From positions 1 to 18,433 of the forward strand of contig CAUDCB010000023.1 of NCBI GenBank assembly GCA_958447915.1: 18,433 nucleotides of DNA. Direction: 5' to 3'. This document shows, in pieces, positions 6,673 to 15,334 of this stretch. Origin of the DNA: an uncultured Collinsella sp. (lineage in GTDB: Bacteria; Actinomycetota; Coriobacteriia; Coriobacteriales; Coriobacteriaceae). Below the pieces are notes generated by a model, which saw only the letters and a list, made by a program, of their open reading frames with translations, searched no databases and was not told the origin of the DNA. Both the position numbers and the translations under genes were made by a program. Numbering within the stretch: position 1 is the stretch's first letter; every line of letters starts with the position of its first letter.

Positions 6673-6710
6673 GAAAAAGGGCGGCGGACCCCATTGGATC
6701 CGCCGCCCTT
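6673..6710 (-). terminator. Rho-independent terminator of the ABC/activase/cupin operon
   Basis: On the minus strand AAGGGCGGCGGA (6710-6699) pairs with TCCGCCGCCCTT (6688-6677) around a 10-nt loop that can close further (TCC/GGG), followed by a run of T ending at 6674. It lies about 75 bp after the last cupin. Confidence 0.9.
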
Positions 6711-6786
6711 GACGTTCGGCTCAAAGTGAGCCTTCTCCATCTCGTCGAGCGTGGTCGCGCCGCCTTTTCGTTTCCCGTCGGCCGTC

Positions 6787-7125
6787 CTACGCAGCAAATA
6801 CCACCACGAGCAGCATTTTGAACGGGGTGATGCCACGCACCGCATGCGGCGCGCCGGCGGGCATGACGGTGCTCTCGCCCGCCCCCAGCTGATGCGGGAC
6901 GCCGTTGACCGTGATTTCGCCGGTACCCTCGAGTACCGTGATGAGCGCGTCGCCGGGCGCCGCATGGCTGGACATGCCCTCGTCGGCGTCGATAGCAAAA
7001 ACGGTGATCTTGGTGGCCGGCGTCTGCGCGAGGGTGAGGCTGTTGACCTTGCCGCCTTCGAGCTTCACCTGCTCGGCCAGCTTGAAGACGGTCTCCTTCT
7101 CGATGTTCTTGATGAGCTCTGCCAT
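6787..7125 (-). CDS. Cupin domain protein (distal)
   Basis: A 112-residue single-domain cupin. Motif 1 is HAAPGDALITVLEGTG (His54, Glu66) and motif 2 is GAGESTVMPAGAPHAV (His94). The usual HxH pair of motif 1 is reduced to one His, a form common in small anaerobe cupins, so metal binding is uncertain. Ribosome site AAAGGAA precedes ATG 7125. It starts 43 bp after the second cupin and is the last gene before the operon terminator. It may bind a small ligand or stabilise a metabolite in the pathway served by the transporter; no specific activity can be assigned. Confidence 0.88.
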   Translation of the reverse strand: MAELIKNIEKETVFKLAEQVKLEGGKVNSLTLAQTPATKITVFAIDADEGMSSHAAPGDALITVLEGTGEITVNGVPHQLGAGESTVMPAGAPHAVRGITPFKMLLVVVFAA

Positions 7126-7168
7126 GGTTGTTCCTTTCTGCGATGGCCTTCTTTGGATAGACGTCCCC

Positions 7169-7507
7169 TTACAAGGATAGCTGCAGCAGTTTGATGGCAC
7201 CCGCAGGCTCCACGGCGTGCCGCACACCTGCGGGCACAAGGAGCACCTCGCCGGCGGCAAGCGGCACGGGCACGCGTCCCTCCCGCGCGAAGGTGATGCA
7301 CGCGCAGCCTTCGAGCAGGTAGTACATGGTGTCCGCCGGGTACTCCTCGTCCGAGACGCTCTCTCCCGCCGCAAAGGACAGCAGCATGATCTGGCATGCG
7401 TCCGAGAGCCGTGTGAGCGAGCAGCTCGAGACGCGACCGGGCTCGGCGTCGTCAATGAGCGACGTCAGCGGGCGCGCGACGTCGGTCGGCAGGTTTCGTA
7501 GCCCCAT
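7169..7507 (-). CDS. Cupin-like protein (proximal)
   Basis: A 112-residue protein with a cupin fold signature: MYYLLEGCACITF (motif 1 region, Glu66) and LAAGEVLLVPAGVRHAV (motif 2, His97). No histidine is present in motif 1, so a canonical metal site is lacking. An excellent ribosome site, AAGGGAGG, precedes ATG 7507. It begins 24 bp after the activase stop and is clearly in the same transcript. It is only distantly similar to the neighbouring cupin, so I see an old duplication or independent recruitment rather than a recent tandem copy. Possible role: ligand sensing or a non-catalytic partner of the other cupin. Confidence 0.85.
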   Translation of the reverse strand: MGLRNLPTDVARPLTSLIDDAEPGRVSSCSLTRLSDACQIMLLSFAAGESVSDEEYPADTMYYLLEGCACITFAREGRVPVPLAAGEVLLVPAGVRHAVEPAGAIKLLQLSL

Positions 7508-7531
7508 GGGGCCTCCCTTCTAAGATGACAC

Positions 7532-10500
7532 CTATATATAGTAAAGGTACGAACGAAGCTTCTCGATGTTCGAGGTGTCGAGCGTGCCGTCGAACGCGAG
7601 GCGCAGCACCGGCGCGCCGGCGGCCCCACCGCGCTCGATGTCCTCCCGCGCCTCATCGTTATCGGCCTTGAGCCGCAGGATGGTGTCGACGTTCTCGTAC
7701 ATCGACGCCACCGTCACCACGCCCGCCGAACGCAGACGTTCAAGCGCGACCTTAGCGAAGCGATACCGCGCACCGGCTCCGCGGAAGCGCGGGATGCCTG
7801 CATCCGCCGCGGCGATGAGCTCGCCCGGATTCACGGCGAACGAGCTCGAACCCGCGCCGAGCACATTCTCAAGGGCAGCCGAGAGCGCAGCCATCTGGCA
7901 GCGGAAGGCATCAAGCAAGGCCGCGCGGTCCGCCAACTCGTCCGCCGGGACGGCAAAGGGATCGGCCGGCACTTCGACGGCGGACACGGCATCGGACGGC
8001 GCAGCGGCAGGAGCCGCGGCGACCCCCGTCTGCGTTCCCGGCCCCCAGGGCATGCCCTTCACCCCGCTGCGAGACCCCTGCGAGGAGTCCTGCTCCCACT
8101 CGTCTTGCCACATCATCCAGAAGAACTCCGAGAGCGGCATGCGCGCGAGCCGATAGCCGCGTTGCGCGACCTCGTCCCACAGCTCGCCCGTAAGCTCGTC
8201 GGCATAGACCCAGGGCCACTCCCCCACCAAGGCGAGCCGCTTGACAACATCGGGGGCATCGCCCCCTGCGAACTCCGCGACGAGCCGCGCGATCCGCGGC
8301 ACGTCCAGCGAGGAAGCTCCCCCGGCGACAAGCTGCTCCACGCAGGCGCGCACGAAACCCGCCCGTGTCGACACCGGCAGCGCATAGGCGGCATCGCCCG
8401 CGAGCAGCACGCCGAAGAGCTCGGAAACCGCCCCTGCGCCCAGCCGGCGGTTGAGCTCCCAGGGAAGGACCTCAAAACGCGGCGCGGCGATTGCCACGTC
8501 ACCGCAGCCACGCTGGCGCAGCACCGCGCGGACCACGCGGTCATATTGGTTATCGGCCTCGGCGCCGCAGGTGGCAGGCAATGCCAGCGAGAGCGGCCCC
8601 GGAACAGAGGCCTGCGCCGCCACGAGCGCCGCGCCCAGGAACGCCGTGAACGAGCCGTACTCCTTGGTGGACGTCGCCGTACGCCCGGCCTCGAGTGCCA
8701 CGGCGTCGAGTGGGATCGCACGGGCGTCGAAGCCCCGCGTGCGCAGCCATGCGGCCGCGAGGTCGCCGTACGCGCCCACCCCGGGCACCGCCACGGGCAC
8801 CGCGGGATCGAGTGCCTCGCCGCCCTCGGGTATGACGGAGAGCGCCATCGAGGGAGCGGCACAGTCGGCACCGGCCGCACTCGCCGCGCGCGCGACCCCG
8901 CTAGCCGCATCCCGGTGCACGCACGACGGCCCGGACACGACGTCGGCCGTGGCCGCATCCGCGCCAACACCCGCAGGCGAGCTCACCCGCTCCGCGTCCT
9001 CCTCAGAGAGATGTGCCAGCGCGTTCAGGAACGCTTCCACGCGCGTGATCACGCCCACGCGGCTGAAGTGCTCATCGCACTCGATCGTGAGGTAGGGCTT
9101 CTCACCCATCTCCTCGGCGAAGAGCTTGTCGAGCATGGTGTCGGGACCGCAGCCGTGGTTGGTGAGGTACACCGCGAAGAGCCGCGAATCGCGCCGCACC
9201 ATCTTAGCGCCCGAAAGGATGTGCTGCCCAAACGGCCAGCAGATGCCGGGGTGGTCAGCCGAGACATCGATATCATGCGCGTGCAGGTGCCCGAGCGTGA
9301 TAACCTTCTGTCCACGGTCCAGCAGAATCTCGGGGATTCCCATGTTGAGGGCGCCATCGGAGATACCGTAGTTGCGCGTGATGAGCACAAGCACGCGCTC
9401 CCCCGGCGCGAGCGAACCCAAAAGCTCGTCGCCCAGCGCCTCGGTCTTCTCACCAAAGGACGTGACGGCAAAGCCGCCCGCCATCATGGCCACGGCCGCC
9501 TCCTGGCACGTATGGCCCAGCCGCTCGCCCAGCCCCAGCAGCGCCTGCGCCATGGCCTCCTGGCCAAAATCCATGTCGAGCAGGGGGTTCAGTAGCTCGA
9601 TGCCGCGCCGCTCCAGACCGAGGGCGTCCGCCACCAAGCGCGGCGCCGTCTGCATATAAGGGCATGCGTAGTTGTGCGCCACACGCGAGCTCGCGTGCCG
9701 GATGGTGTGCAGGCTCGGCATGAAGATGTAGTCGGGTTCGCGCTCCGCGAGCCACGCCATGTGCCCGTAGATGAGCTTCACGGGATAGCAGGTCTCACCG
9801 CGCGCGTTCTCCTGTGCCAGGCGGACCTGCTCCTCGGTGGTGTCGGGCGAGAGCAGCACGTTGTAGCCCAAACGGGAGAAGTAGGCGTTGGCAAGCGGGA
9901 ATAGGCGGTGCAACATGAGGCAGCGCGGGATGCCCACGGTCTTCTTGGCCGGGTCGATTTTGCCCGTGTAGCCCTCGAGAAAGAGCTCCTCGGTCTTTTT
10001 GTAGAACGCACGGTTGAGCGCGACCGCGCGCTCGTCCACGCCGCGCGCCGCGGCTGCCGTGCCGGAAAGATCGAACCCCTTGAACGCCGTGAGCTCGAAA
10101 CCCGGCTTCGCGGCGGCATCGGCGGCCATGAGGGCCGCCCCCACCGCACCCGAGATGGCGAAGTTGGGCGACACCGTGAGTGCGTCGGGGTAAAACGAGC
10201 GGAACGCCTCCACGATTGCGGGGTTGTAGGCGACGCCGCCCTGCAGCACGATATGCGACCCCACGCGCTTGCCGCCCACCACGCGGTGCAGGTAATTGCG
10301 CACGATGGAGAGGGCGAGGCCGGCGGCCACGTCGCGCTTGGCGGCACCGGCGGAGAGGGCCGCGCTGATAGCACTCTCCACGAAGACCGTGCAACGCTCG
10401 CCCAGATCGACCGGTGCTTCGCTCGAAAGCGCGAGCAGTCCGTACTCGGCGAGCGGTATGGCGAGGCGAGCGGCCTGCTCCTCGATGAAGCTGCCCGTTC

Positions 10501-11908
10501 CGGCAGCGCAAACCTTATTCATCTGAAAGTCGGAAACCTGCCCGCCGGCGAGCGAGATGAACTTGGAATCCTGTCCGCCGATCTCGAAGACGGTGTCCAC
10601 CTTCGGGTCGGCATGCGCCGCGCCGGCAGCCTGGCAGGTGATCTCGTCCACCACGGCGTCGGCGCCCACGAACTTGCCGATGAGGCTGCGGCCGGAGCCC
10701 GTCGTGGCCACGGCGCGAACCTGCACCTCGGAACCCAGGCGGGCGGCCAGCGTTGCCAGCCCCTCGTGCACGGCACGGCGCGCGTCGCCGCCGGTGCGCA
10801 GGTACTGGGCATTGAGCACGCGGCCACGGGGGTCGAGGAGGACCAGGTCCGTCGAGGTCGACCCCACGTCGATTCCCAAAAACACCGGAATGCGGCCGGT
10901 CAGGGGGTCGCGCTCCCAATCCTCGCGCGGCAGCACGGCGAAGCCCTCGCCGGGACGGTACCCGCTGTTCGGCAACGGTGCCAAACGGGGCAGCTCGCCC
11001 GCCTGGGAGCGCGGGTGGTCGAGCACACCGCGCAGGGCATTGAGGGTCGCCGCCCCGCCGCCCGCCGCCGCGAGCTTAGAGGCATGGAGCGCCGCGCCCG
11101 CCGCCTGGAAGAAGAGGCTCTCCTCGCGTGCGATGAGCCCATCTTCACCCAGCTTGAAGACCTCGCGCACGGCTCGCACCACGCCGGCGTTCAGCAGCAC
11201 CCCGCCCGAGAGTGCCACGGGCGCCTCCACGGGCAGGCCGCGCACGATGAGCGCCTTGTAGCTCTTCACCATGGCGTAGCAGAGGCCGAGCAGAATGTCC
11301 TCCACGGGGACGCCCTCCTGCTGGCGGTGGATGATGTCCGTCTTGGCGAAGACGGCGCAGCGTCCCGAGATGCGTGGAACCTCATGTCCCTCGGCGCGCC
11401 CCACGAGTGCGGAGAAGTCCTCGATCCTAAGCCCCAGGCGGGTCATCTGGTCCTCGAAGAACGAGCCGGTACCCGAAGCGCAGCTCTCGTTCATGGCGAA
11501 CTCGGGCACCGCCGCCGCGAGCCGGCAGACGAAGTAGGCGTTCTGACCGCCGATCTCGATGACCGAGCGGGCCTCCGGAGCCATGATCTTTGCACCGGAG
11601 GCAATGGCCGGCACGTCCTCGAGCACGGGCAGCGCGGCACCCGCCTCGGCGAGCGCACCCGCCCCCGAGCCCGTCGCCGCGATGCCGCCGCAGCCCTCGG
11701 GCGCCAGCGCCGCGGGCATGCCCGCGAGCAGGTCGCGCAGGCAGGCGACGGGATCGCCGTAGTGCGGCCGCCGCGTGCTCCAAAGCACGGCCGGCGCGCT
11801 CCCCGCACCCGCGCCCTCCGCCGCGGCTGCGCCCGTCCCGAGCGCGACCACCTTGACCGAGCTCGCGCCCATATCGATTCCCAGCGTGTAGTGCTGCGTC
11901 ATAGCCAT
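7532..11908 (-). CDS. Double BcrAD/BadFG activase + DUF2229 protein (2-hydroxyacyl-CoA dehydratase activator type)
   Basis: The product is 1,458 residues. The first ASKHA ATPase half (about 8-270) has LGIDMGASSVKVV and the cluster cysteines Cys143 (NESCASGTGSF) and Cys184 (SGRCAVF). The second half (about 342-610) has FLGIDVGSTSTDLV, Cys467 (NKVCAAGTGSF) and Cys506 (GERCTVF). In the HgdC family such cysteine pairs ligate a [4Fe-4S] cluster between two subunits, so a single chain could form the whole unit. The DUF2229 region (about 655 onward) has conserved Cys segments ETCYPVK, YACPY and HGCGPDT, then an Ala-rich linker and a poorly conserved C-terminal part. The known role of the family is ATP-driven delivery of a low-potential electron to a dehydratase or reductase. 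ATG 11908 has AGAGGGG 7 nt upstream; the frame is open 14 codons further. No dehydratase subunits lie nearby. Confidence 0.9.
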   Translation of the reverse strand: MAMTQHYTLGIDMGASSVKVVALGTGAAAAEGAGAGSAPAVLWSTRRPHYGDPVACLRDLLAGMPAALAPEGCGGIAATGSGAGALAEAGAALPVLEDVPAIASGAKIMAPEARSVIEIGGQNAYFVCRLAAAVPEFAMNESCASGTGSFFEDQMTRLGLRIEDFSALVGRAEGHEVPRISGRCAVFAKTDIIHRQQEGVPVEDILLGLCYAMVKSYKALIVRGLPVEAPVALSGGVLLNAGVVRAVREVFKLGEDGLIAREESLFFQAAGAALHASKLAAAGGGAATLNALRGVLDHPRSQAGELPRLAPLPNSGYRPGEGFAVLPREDWERDPLTGRIPVFLGIDVGSTSTDLVLLDPRGRVLNAQYLRTGGDARRAVHEGLATLAARLGSEVQVRAVATTGSGRSLIGKFVGADAVVDEITCQAAGAAHADPKVDTVFEIGGQDSKFISLAGGQVSDFQMNKVCAAGTGSFIEEQAARLAIPLAEYGLLALSSEAPVDLGERCTVFVESAISAALSAGAAKRDVAAGLALSIVRNYLHRVVGGKRVGSHIVLQGGVAYNPAIVEAFRSFYPDALTVSPNFAISGAVGAALMAADAAAKPGFELTAFKGFDLSGTAAAARGVDERAVALNRAFYKKTEELFLEGYTGKIDPAKKTVGIPRCLMLHRLFPLANAYFSRLGYNVLLSPDTTEEQVRLAQENARGETCYPVKLIYGHMAWLAEREPDYIFMPSLHTIRHASSRVAHNYACPYMQTAPRLVADALGLERRGIELLNPLLDMDFGQEAMAQALLGLGERLGHTCQEAAVAMMAGGFAVTSFGEKTEALGDELLGSLAPGERVLVLITRNYGISDGALNMGIPEILLDRGQKVITLGHLHAHDIDVSADHPGICWPFGQHILSGAKMVRRDSRLFAVYLTNHGCGPDTMLDKLFAEEMGEKPYLTIECDEHFSRVGVITRVEAFLNALAHLSEEDAERVSSPAGVGADAATADVVSGPSCVHRDAASGVARAASAAGADCAAPSMALSVIPEGGEALDPAVPVAVPGVGAYGDLAAAWLRTRGFDARAIPLDAVALEAGRTATSTKEYGSFTAFLGAALVAAQASVPGPLSLALPATCGAEADNQYDRVVRAVLRQRGCGDVAIAAPRFEVLPWELNRRLGAGAVSELFGVLLAGDAAYALPVSTRAGFVRACVEQLVAGGASSLDVPRIARLVAEFAGGDAPDVVKRLALVGEWPWVYADELTGELWDEVAQRGYRLARMPLSEFFWMMWQDEWEQDSSQGSRSGVKGMPWGPGTQTGVAAAPAAAPSDAVSAVEVPADPFAVPADELADRAALLDAFRCQMAALSAALENVLGAGSSSFAVNPGELIAAADAGIPRFRGAGARYRFAKVALERLRSAGVVTVASMYENVDTILRLKADNDEAREDIERGGAAGAPVLRLAFDGTLDTSNIEKLRSYLYYI

Positions 11909-11956
11909 ATGAAGACCCCTCTGTCCCCTCTCGGCGCCCCTCCTGTGCACGAAGCT

Positions 11957-12160
11957 CTACGCGCGCGCCGCGCGATACTCCTCGTACTCGGCCAGAAAGG
12001 CGTCACGGTCGAGCTGCCGTACGTTCACCACGTCGTCGAAGGTGACGAGCTCAGTGATGGGGTTGTCCACGGTGAAGGGGAAGCCCTTGCTCACCAGGAA
12101 TTCGGCGAACAGGGGGTCCTCGGTCGCGATTTCACGCATGGTCTTGGTGCTATCGAACAT
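11957..12160 (-). CDS. DUF1858-like small protein
   Basis: A 67-residue soluble protein: TKTMREIATEDPLFAEFLVSKGF, followed by PFTVDNPITELVTFDDVVNV and a charged C-terminal helix. The pattern of a short helix, 'expected to fail' type loop and helix resembles DUF1858 domains, which occur alone or fused to redox proteins; this copy has no cysteine. GGAG lies 7 nt before ATG 12160. It sits between the ABC ATPase and the activase, 48 bp before the activase start. I infer an accessory or adaptor role with the activase. Family assignment is by resemblance only. Confidence 0.7.
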   Translation of the reverse strand: MFDSTKTMREIATEDPLFAEFLVSKGFPFTVDNPITELVTFDDVVNVRQLDRDAFLAEYEEYRAARA

Positions 12161-12195
12161 AGTTGTCTCCTCATCTCGGTATCGGTTCGGCGCAG

Positions 12196-12222
12196 GCGGG
12201 AGTGGTCCCGCAGCGGCGCCGC
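12196..12222 (-). other. Intercistronic GC hairpins between ABC ATPase and DUF1858-like gene
   Basis: GCGGGA-GTGG-TCCCGC (12196-12211) and the palindrome GCGGCGCCGC (12213-12222) lie in the only sizeable gap (72 bp) within the operon. No T tract follows, so this is not a terminator. It may be an RNA processing or stability element separating transporter from activase expression. Confidence 0.4.
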
Positions 12223-12232
12223 GATCAATCCT

Positions 12233-12833
<601 letters not shown>

Positions 12834-12841
<8 letters not shown>

Positions 12842-14072
12842 CGCCCTTCGCGGTGCCGCCGCGTCCCAACGGTCCGCCCCACGGCCGCGCCGCGAGCTTC
12901 ACCAGCTGCATGAACAGCTTCTCGAACGCGAGCGAGAGGATCATCACCACCACGGTCCAGGCAAAGAGGTCCGGCGTGTTCAAGAAGGTGCGCGCCGTGT
13001 TCATCTGCTTGCCGATCGACGGATCGGGCATGGCGAGCACCTCGGCCATGATGCCGCTCTTCCAGCTCATGCCCAGGCTGATCTTGCAGCTCGAAGCCAG
13101 AAACGGCATCACCGCGGGCCGGTACACGTACATGAACGTGTGCCATGGCGAGAGGCGGAACACCCGCGCCATCTCGAGCATCTGGGGATCCACGCTCTCA
13201 AAGCCCGAGAGCACGTTGGTGTAGATGAGCGGCAGCACGATGAAGAACGCCAGGAACATGGTGAGGTTCTGCGGCCCCACCCAGATGAGTAGCATGATGA
13301 TGAAGCTCACGATGGGCAGCGTCCGCAGCAGCGAGATAATGGGGTCCACGAAGTCGCGCACGATGCGCATGCGGTACGCCACGAGCGCCAGCAGCACGCC
13401 CGCCGTGAAGCTCATGAGGAAGCCGACGGCGATGCGCTCCGTGGACGCCAGGCTGATCACCCAGAAGTTGGGCTTCACCACTTGGGCGGCCAGCGCCTCG
13501 AGCGTGCGGATGGGCCCGGCGAGCACCAGGCGGTTGCCGATGAGGCGGTCGGCGACCTCCCACACCGCGAACCAGAACAGGATGATGCCCGCCCGCTTGA
13601 GGAGGCCGAGGCACTTCTCGCGCCGCGCGACGGCAGCGGCGTCCTCGTCATCCGCGGCGCCCGTGGCCGCCACGGCAAGCGCACGCACACCCACAAGAAA
13701 GGCGTCGGCCTCCTCGTCACCCAGCACGCCGGAGGTGCGCATCACGCCGATAGCCCGTTCGTCCGCGGCCCCGAAGGTCCGCATCACCGCGAGGATTCTG
13801 TCCGGCGTGGCGCCCTTGCCCGCGGCGGTGCGCACCATGAACGCCATCTGGTCGTCGGGCAAGCCGTTCTGACGCACCATCTGGATCATCTGCGCGGCGC
13901 GTGCCTCGTCCACGCCCATCATGTCGTGGATCTGCGCCGGGGTGAGCACGCGCCCGGGAGCGCCCGCCGCCTCGGCCCAAGCCTCGCCGCGCGCGGCCTC
14001 GTCCGCCGCAGACGCCGGTATGCCCGCGTCCACGGCACCTGCCTTGCCGGCACCCCTCTCCTGGGCACTCAC
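12834..14072 (-). CDS. ABC transporter permease with 160-residue N-terminal cytoplasmic extension
   Basis: A 412-residue protein; SsuC/TauC-type permeases are normally about 250-280. The BPD-type transmembrane domain begins near residue 161 and has six helices and the EAA-loop (about 300-335, EMARVFRLSPWHTF… with conserved Gly at ISLGMSWK). Residues 1-160 are hydrophilic: an Ala/Gly-rich head, then a predicted helical block (TPAQIHDMMGVDEARAAQMI; MVRTAAGKGATPDRILAVMRTFG; ERAIGVMRTSG) that I do not recognise. The start GTG 14072 overlaps the upstream stop in a GTGA junction, so the extension is in the same frame and translationally coupled. The extension may regulate transport or dock the DUF1858 or activase protein; inferred. 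Confidence 0.9.
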
Positions 14073-15256
14073 TGCAGATCCCCGCTCGCGCTGCCGTCGG
14101 TGGGCACGTCCTCGCCCGAGACGCTCGTGTTCGAATCGTCCAGATACCCCTGGGGCGGCAGGTAGTAGAAGCCGTCACCGGGAATCTTGCCGCCCACGCT
14201 ATCGGGGTTGGCGTCGTAGAGGCACTTCACGAACCCGGAGAGCGCCGTGCGCATACGCTCGCCCGTGAGGTTCACCATCTCGATGTGCGGCATAGCCGCA
14301 AGCGATACCTGGTTGTTGAGGAAGGTCCCCAACTCCTCCTGCAGCTGCGAGGCGGCCTTCATGTTCTTGAGTGACCACTCCACGCTCTTGCCCGCCATCT
14401 GCAGGTACTCCACCACGGCCTGCTCGTGCTCCTCGGCGAACTTCTTATTCACGATGGTCGTGGCGGTAACAGCCATCGATCCCTCCTTCTTGAACGCCTT
14501 GTTCCACTCGTCCGTGATGGAGATGGGCACGTAGAGCTTGTCCACCATGGTCTCGGCGAGCGCCACGAAGGGCTGCGGCAGAATGGCGATGGCGTTCGGC
14601 TGATCTTGAATGAGGTTCAGGATCTCGAATGGTGTGCTCTTGAACACGATGTTGAAGTCGCCAGCATGCCCTGTCTTCTTGAGCAGCGCCTCGATGGTGT
14701 ACTCCGGCGTGCCGCCCTGGCCGTAGGCGAGCACCTGCTTGCCCTTGAGGTCGTCGAGCGTCTTGATGGAGGGATCGGTGGTCATCACGTAGAGCACGCC
14801 CAGGTTGTCAATGGAAATGACTTGATAGTCGTTCTTGAGCTCGTCGTTGTTGAAAAGGATGGGGCCGATGTTGCTGGGCAGGGTGCAGATGTCGTAGTCC
14901 CCTTGGTTGAACTTAGCCGAGAGGCCCACGTAGTCCACGCCGTTCAGCTCGAAGGAGAAGTCGTTGAAGGTCTTGTTGTTCTTAGCCGCCAGCAGGAACT
15001 GCGAGAGTCCCATGGAGGGCGGGCCCATGATGAGGCCCACGCGCACCTTGGTGGCGTCGGCCGAGCCCTTGAGCTCGCGATCCTCGGTCTTAGACTTGAA
15101 GGTCACGCCCGCGGGCGACGAGTCGGCAGCAGCGGAACCGGAGCCGGTAGATGAGCCGCCCGAGCAGCCGGCGAGGCCTAGGCCAGTCAGAACCGTGAGG
15201 ACAGAACCGCCAAGCGCCAGAAAGCTACGGCGCGAAAGATCGGTGGTGATATTCAT
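14069..15256 (-). CDS. ABC transporter solute-binding lipoprotein (NMT1/TauA-like), Tat-type signal
   Basis: A 395-residue protein with an N-terminal SRRSFLALGG twin-arginine motif (8-17) and lipobox LAGC (Cys31), followed by a Gly/Ser linker. The mature part has the two-lobe periplasmic-binding fold of the NitT/TauT group: VRVGLIMGPPSMGLSQFLLA, a GDYDICTLPSN hinge and DLKGKQVLAYGQGGTPEY. ATG 15256 has GGGAGA 7 nt upstream; the open frame extends 22 codons further without a ribosome site. A Tat signal suggests export of the folded protein, with or without a ligand. The ligand cannot be read from sequence; relatives bind sulfonates, nitrate or thiamine precursors. First gene of the transporter set. 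Confidence 0.9.
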   Translation of the reverse strand: MNITTDLSRRSFLALGGSVLTVLTGLGLAGCSGGSSTGSGSAAADSSPAGVTFKSKTEDRELKGSADATKVRVGLIMGPPSMGLSQFLLAAKNNKTFNDFSFELNGVDYVGLSAKFNQGDYDICTLPSNIGPILFNNDELKNDYQVISIDNLGVLYVMTTDPSIKTLDDLKGKQVLAYGQGGTPEYTIEALLKKTGHAGDFNIVFKSTPFEILNLIQDQPNAIAILPQPFVALAETMVDKLYVPISITDEWNKAFKKEGSMAVTATTIVNKKFAEEHEQAVVEYLQMAGKSVEWSLKNMKAASQLQEELGTFLNNQVSLAAMPHIEMVNLTGERMRTALSGFVKCLYDANPDSVGGKIPGDGFYYLPPQGYLDDSNTSVSGEDVPTDGSASGDLQ

Positions 15257-15280
15257 GGATGCGTCTCCCAGTACGTTTGA

Positions 15281-15314
15281 AAAGGGCGAACGGGACCAGC
15301 ATCCCGTCCGCCCT
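15281..15314 (-). terminator. Moderate terminator/attenuator between surface protein and transporter genes
   Basis: On the minus strand AGGGCGGACGGGA (15314-15302) pairs with TCCCGTTCGCCCT (15295-15283) with one G-T wobble and a 6-nt loop, followed by a short T run (TTTTC). Only about 25 bp separate it from the solute-binding protein start, too little for a promoter, so partial read-through is likely. Confidence 0.75.
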
Positions 15315-15334
15315 GCCTGCATGCCTTGCGGCGA

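Noticed and set aside
6651..6786. Minus-strand stretch reading TLDEMEKAHFEPNVKGGG, protein-like and possibly a small gene or gene remnant
   Set aside because: No start codon with a ribosome site precedes it and it runs through the strong operon terminator; it may be a decayed tail but cannot be supported.
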